A program made the translations under genes and the position numbers. This document shows, in pieces, positions 4,955-6,194 of a stretch of DNA of 6,194 bases. Origin of the DNA: Spirochaetia bacterium. Lineage in GTDB: Bacteria; Spirochaetota; Spirochaetia; Treponematales; Rectinemataceae. The notes beneath the pieces are model-generated. The model was given only the letters and a program-made list of their open reading frames with translations, made no database searches and was not told the origin of the DNA. Location: NCBI GenBank assembly GCA_021286925.1, contig JAJTBL010000120.1:1-6194 (forward strand). The letters run 5' to 3'. How positions within the stretch are numbered: the first letter of the stretch is position 1; every line of letters begins with the position of its first letter.

Positions 4955-5653
4955 ATGACTTTTTTCACGCAGAAATTGAGAAATTCGATTTTAATCGCAA
5001 TCATCGCAAGCTCACTGACAGCTTGTGCCGGCAACACAACAGCTCGAATCACCCAAAATACACTGATTACCGCAGGTCCGCGCATCGAGCTCGAGATGAT
5101 ACCGGGGCCCTTCTACGAGTATGAAATGCACACGCTTTTTTCTAAATATACGGTAAGGCCACAGATAGCAGTTTGGTTGGAAACGCTTGATGGCAGATAT
5201 ATCGGTACAATCTATGCTACTGAAGCGTCGGTTACTGGAAAATTCAAGATGGCACCCAAAAAAGGGCGGCCGGAAGCGCTGCCGGTGTGGTCAGGCCGGA
5301 AAACAAAGAATATCGATGCGGTGTCGGCCCCAACAGCAGCTGGCAAAAAACTGATTTATGGAAGCGCAGCTGTTTCGGGCCTCCAACCCGGCCGCTATGC
5401 GATCATGCTGGAAACCAATCGTTCTTACGATTGGAACAAAACCTATACAAAAAAGAATTCAGGCGTAAACGGACAGCCATCGATTGTCTATCGTGCTGAA
5501 CTCGATATCGGTTCAGGCAGCAGAACGACTGCATTCGAACCCATCGGCACTGGTTCTGTGGATGGATCCGATGCCAGAATCCAGTTGGGACTGCAGGGCA
5601 TCGACACCGCTCTCCAGCTTTTTTCATCATTGCAGGTCACCTATCGGGATTGA
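4955..5653 (+). CDS. putative lipoprotein of unknown function
   Basis: This is a 232-residue exported protein. It has a basic start (K7, R9), a hydrophobic segment at about 11-22 and the lipobox L21-T-A-C24, so C24 would be lipidated and the protein anchored to a membrane facing outward. The mature part looks like beta-rich, immunoglobulin-like sequence: VWLETLDGRYIGTIYATEAS, then LQPGRYAIMLETNRSYDWN and VNGQPSIVYRAELD. This pattern of a W-E-x-x-x-G-x-Y strand pair and a PGxY turn recalls small periplasmic domains such as DUF2271, but I cannot assign a family firmly. No catalytic motif is visible. The start ATG has GAGGAG 5 bases upstream. The gene diverges from the TetR repressor, whose probable operator overlaps this gene's promoter, so it is likely the regulated target. 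The stop codon overlaps the -35 of the next promoter. Confidence 0.82.
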   Translation: MTFFTQKLRNSILIAIIASSLTACAGNTTARITQNTLITAGPRIELEMIPGPFYEYEMHTLFSKYTVRPQIAVWLETLDGRYIGTIYATEASVTGKFKMAPKKGRPEALPVWSGRKTKNIDAVSAPTAAGKKLIYGSAAVSGLQPGRYAIMLETNRSYDWNKTYTKKNSGVNGQPSIVYRAELDIGSGSRTTAFEPIGTGSVDGSDARIQLGLQGIDTALQLFSSLQVTYRD

Positions 5654-5678
5654 CATTAGATAAATTTTTATATATAAA
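5650..5678 (+). promoter_or_regulatory. near-consensus sigma70 promoter of the ferredoxin operon
   Basis: TTGACA (5650-5655, perfect) and TATAAA (5673-5678, five of six) are separated by 17 bp. This is the best promoter match in the window. The predicted start near 5685 is only about 4 bases before the ferredoxin ATG at 5689. The -35 contains the TGA stop codon of the lipoprotein gene. Confidence 0.7.
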
Positions 5679-5688
5679 TAATTATCTT

Positions 5689-5952
5689 ATGAACCAATCT
5701 GGAAAAACCATCACCATCTGCATGGGAAGCTCATGCTACGCTCGCGGCAATGTTTACAATATCGAGATTATCCAATCATGGCTCCGGCAGCATGGGCTCG
5801 AGGCTGAAATTGAAGTTGTCGGAACTTTGTGCGAAGGGCAATGCAGACAGGGACCGATTGTGAAAATCGGCGCGGCTGTCTATCAGGGGGTTACGGCTTC
5901 CAGCATTTCAGAAATTTTGGCTCACGAGTTTTTGGAAGTTCATCATGGATAG
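5689..5952 (+). CDS. thioredoxin-like [2Fe-2S] ferredoxin (NuoE/HndA C-terminal type)
   Basis: This is an 87-residue cytoplasmic electron carrier. The cluster ligands are C11-x4-C16 (ICMGSSC) and C48-x3-C52 (LCEGQC), the spacing found in the thioredoxin-like [2Fe-2S] domain of NuoE, HndA and stand-alone ferredoxins. QGPIVKIGAAVYQGV is the usual strand pair after the second cysteine pair. Stand-alone versions are found beside NADH-linked [FeFe]-hydrogenase and hydrogenase-sensor genes in anaerobes, and the next gene supports that setting here. The frame opens from a TTG at 5650, but that TTG is part of a promoter -35 and the extra 13 residues do not look like the family. The ATG at 5689 starts right before the cluster domain. 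It has no Shine-Dalgarno sequence, and the promoter places the transcript start about 4 bases upstream, suggesting a near-leaderless message. It overlaps the next gene by 8 bases. Confidence 0.9.
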   Translation: MNQSGKTITICMGSSCYARGNVYNIEIIQSWLRQHGLEAEIEVVGTLCEGQCRQGPIVKIGAAVYQGVTASSISEILAHEFLEVHHG

Positions 5953-6194
5953 TGCCCAAGTTATCTACACCGAACTCACCGAGTGTCAGGACTGCTATAA
6001 ATGTTTGCGGGAATGCCCGGTAAAAGCGATTCAAATTGTGCAAGGTCATGCTCGAGTCATGGAAGATCGCTGTATCCACTGCGGCAACTGCGTGGAAATC
6101 TGCCCGCAAAAAGCGAAGAAAGTGCGCAGTGATCTTGAACGGGCGAAAATCCTCATCCGCCTCAGGCAAAAAACCGTTCCTTCGCCCGCTCCCT
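5945..6194 (+). CDS. 2x[4Fe-4S] ferredoxin-domain protein, probable N-terminus of a hydrogenase-like sensor (3' end outside window)
   Basis: The 83 visible residues hold two classic [4Fe-4S] motifs: C14-x2-C17-x2-C20-x3-C24-P and C43-x2-C46-x2-C49-x3-C53-P. TECQDCYKCLRECPVKAI followed by DRCIHCGNCVEICPQKAK is the arrangement I associate with the N-terminus of [FeFe]-hydrogenase-like regulatory proteins of anaerobes, which continue into a hydrogenase large-subunit-like domain and often a PAS domain. A plain ferredoxin would normally end near residue 60, whereas this frame continues through a charged linker (RSDLERAKILIRLRQK) to a proline-rich stretch at the window edge, which favours a longer protein. 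The start ATG overlaps the ferredoxin stop (ATGGATAG) and has GGAAG 6 bases upstream, so translation is probably coupled. The ferredoxin fold is certain; the hydrogenase-sensor identity is inferred. Confidence 0.85.
   Translation, partial: MDSAQVIYTELTECQDCYKCLRECPVKAIQIVQGHARVMEDRCIHCGNCVEICPQKAKKVRSDLERAKILIRLRQKTVPSPAP

Noticed and set aside
5650..5688. TTG start of the [2Fe-2S] ferredoxin at 5650
   Set aside because: The TTG is the first half of a perfect TTGACA -35 element, and the 13 added residues (with LYINNYL) are translated promoter DNA.

Overview
The window (about 6.2 kb, moderate GC) comes from a bacterium. Its gene content points to an anaerobe: a DUF523/TudS-type iron-sulfur protein, a thioredoxin-like [2Fe-2S] ferredoxin, and the start of a ferredoxin-type protein of the kind found beside [FeFe]-hydrogenase regulatory genes. 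A lipoprotein with a clear lipobox is also present. A spirochaete or a clostridia-like firmicute would fit, but nothing here settles the phylum. No rRNA, tRNA, insertion sequence, CRISPR array or phage gene was seen.

Left part (1-2010, minus strand): a CitA/DcuS-type sensor histidine kinase and a CitB/DcuR-type response regulator whose 3' end lies outside the window. The two genes overlap by 11 bases and form a two-component operon. The kinase keeps the family's carboxylate-pocket residues, the H-box and the ATP-binding motifs.

Centre (2010-3560, plus strand): diverging from the kinase across about 220 bases is the most notable gene, a heliorhodopsin. It has seven predicted membrane segments, the retinal lysine K253 and the glutamate counterion E118. 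A RimJ/RimL-like GNAT acetyltransferase follows 32 bases downstream and is probably co-transcribed. The shared intergenic region carries a putative extended -10 promoter for the kinase inside an inverted repeat, an AT-rich inverted repeat, a palindrome, and two direct hexamers 21 bp apart upstream of the heliorhodopsin. This makes a link between the two-component system and the photoreceptor plausible but unproven.

Right part (3560-6194): a DUF523 protein (+) converges on a TetR-family repressor (-). The repressor diverges from a lipoprotein gene (+). The lipoprotein promoter is near consensus, with a perfect 15-bp palindrome over its -35 and a hairpin at the predicted mRNA 5' end. A second near-consensus promoter overlaps the lipoprotein stop codon and places the transcript start only about 4 bases before the [2Fe-2S] ferredoxin gene, so that mRNA may be almost leaderless. 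The ferredoxin overlaps by 8 bases the next gene, a 2x[4Fe-4S] protein cut by the window edge.

In function, the window joins three apparently separate modules: carboxylate and possibly light sensing, a TetR-controlled envelope lipoprotein, and an iron-sulfur redox or hydrogenase-associated module. All regulatory sites were read by eye and are hypotheses.
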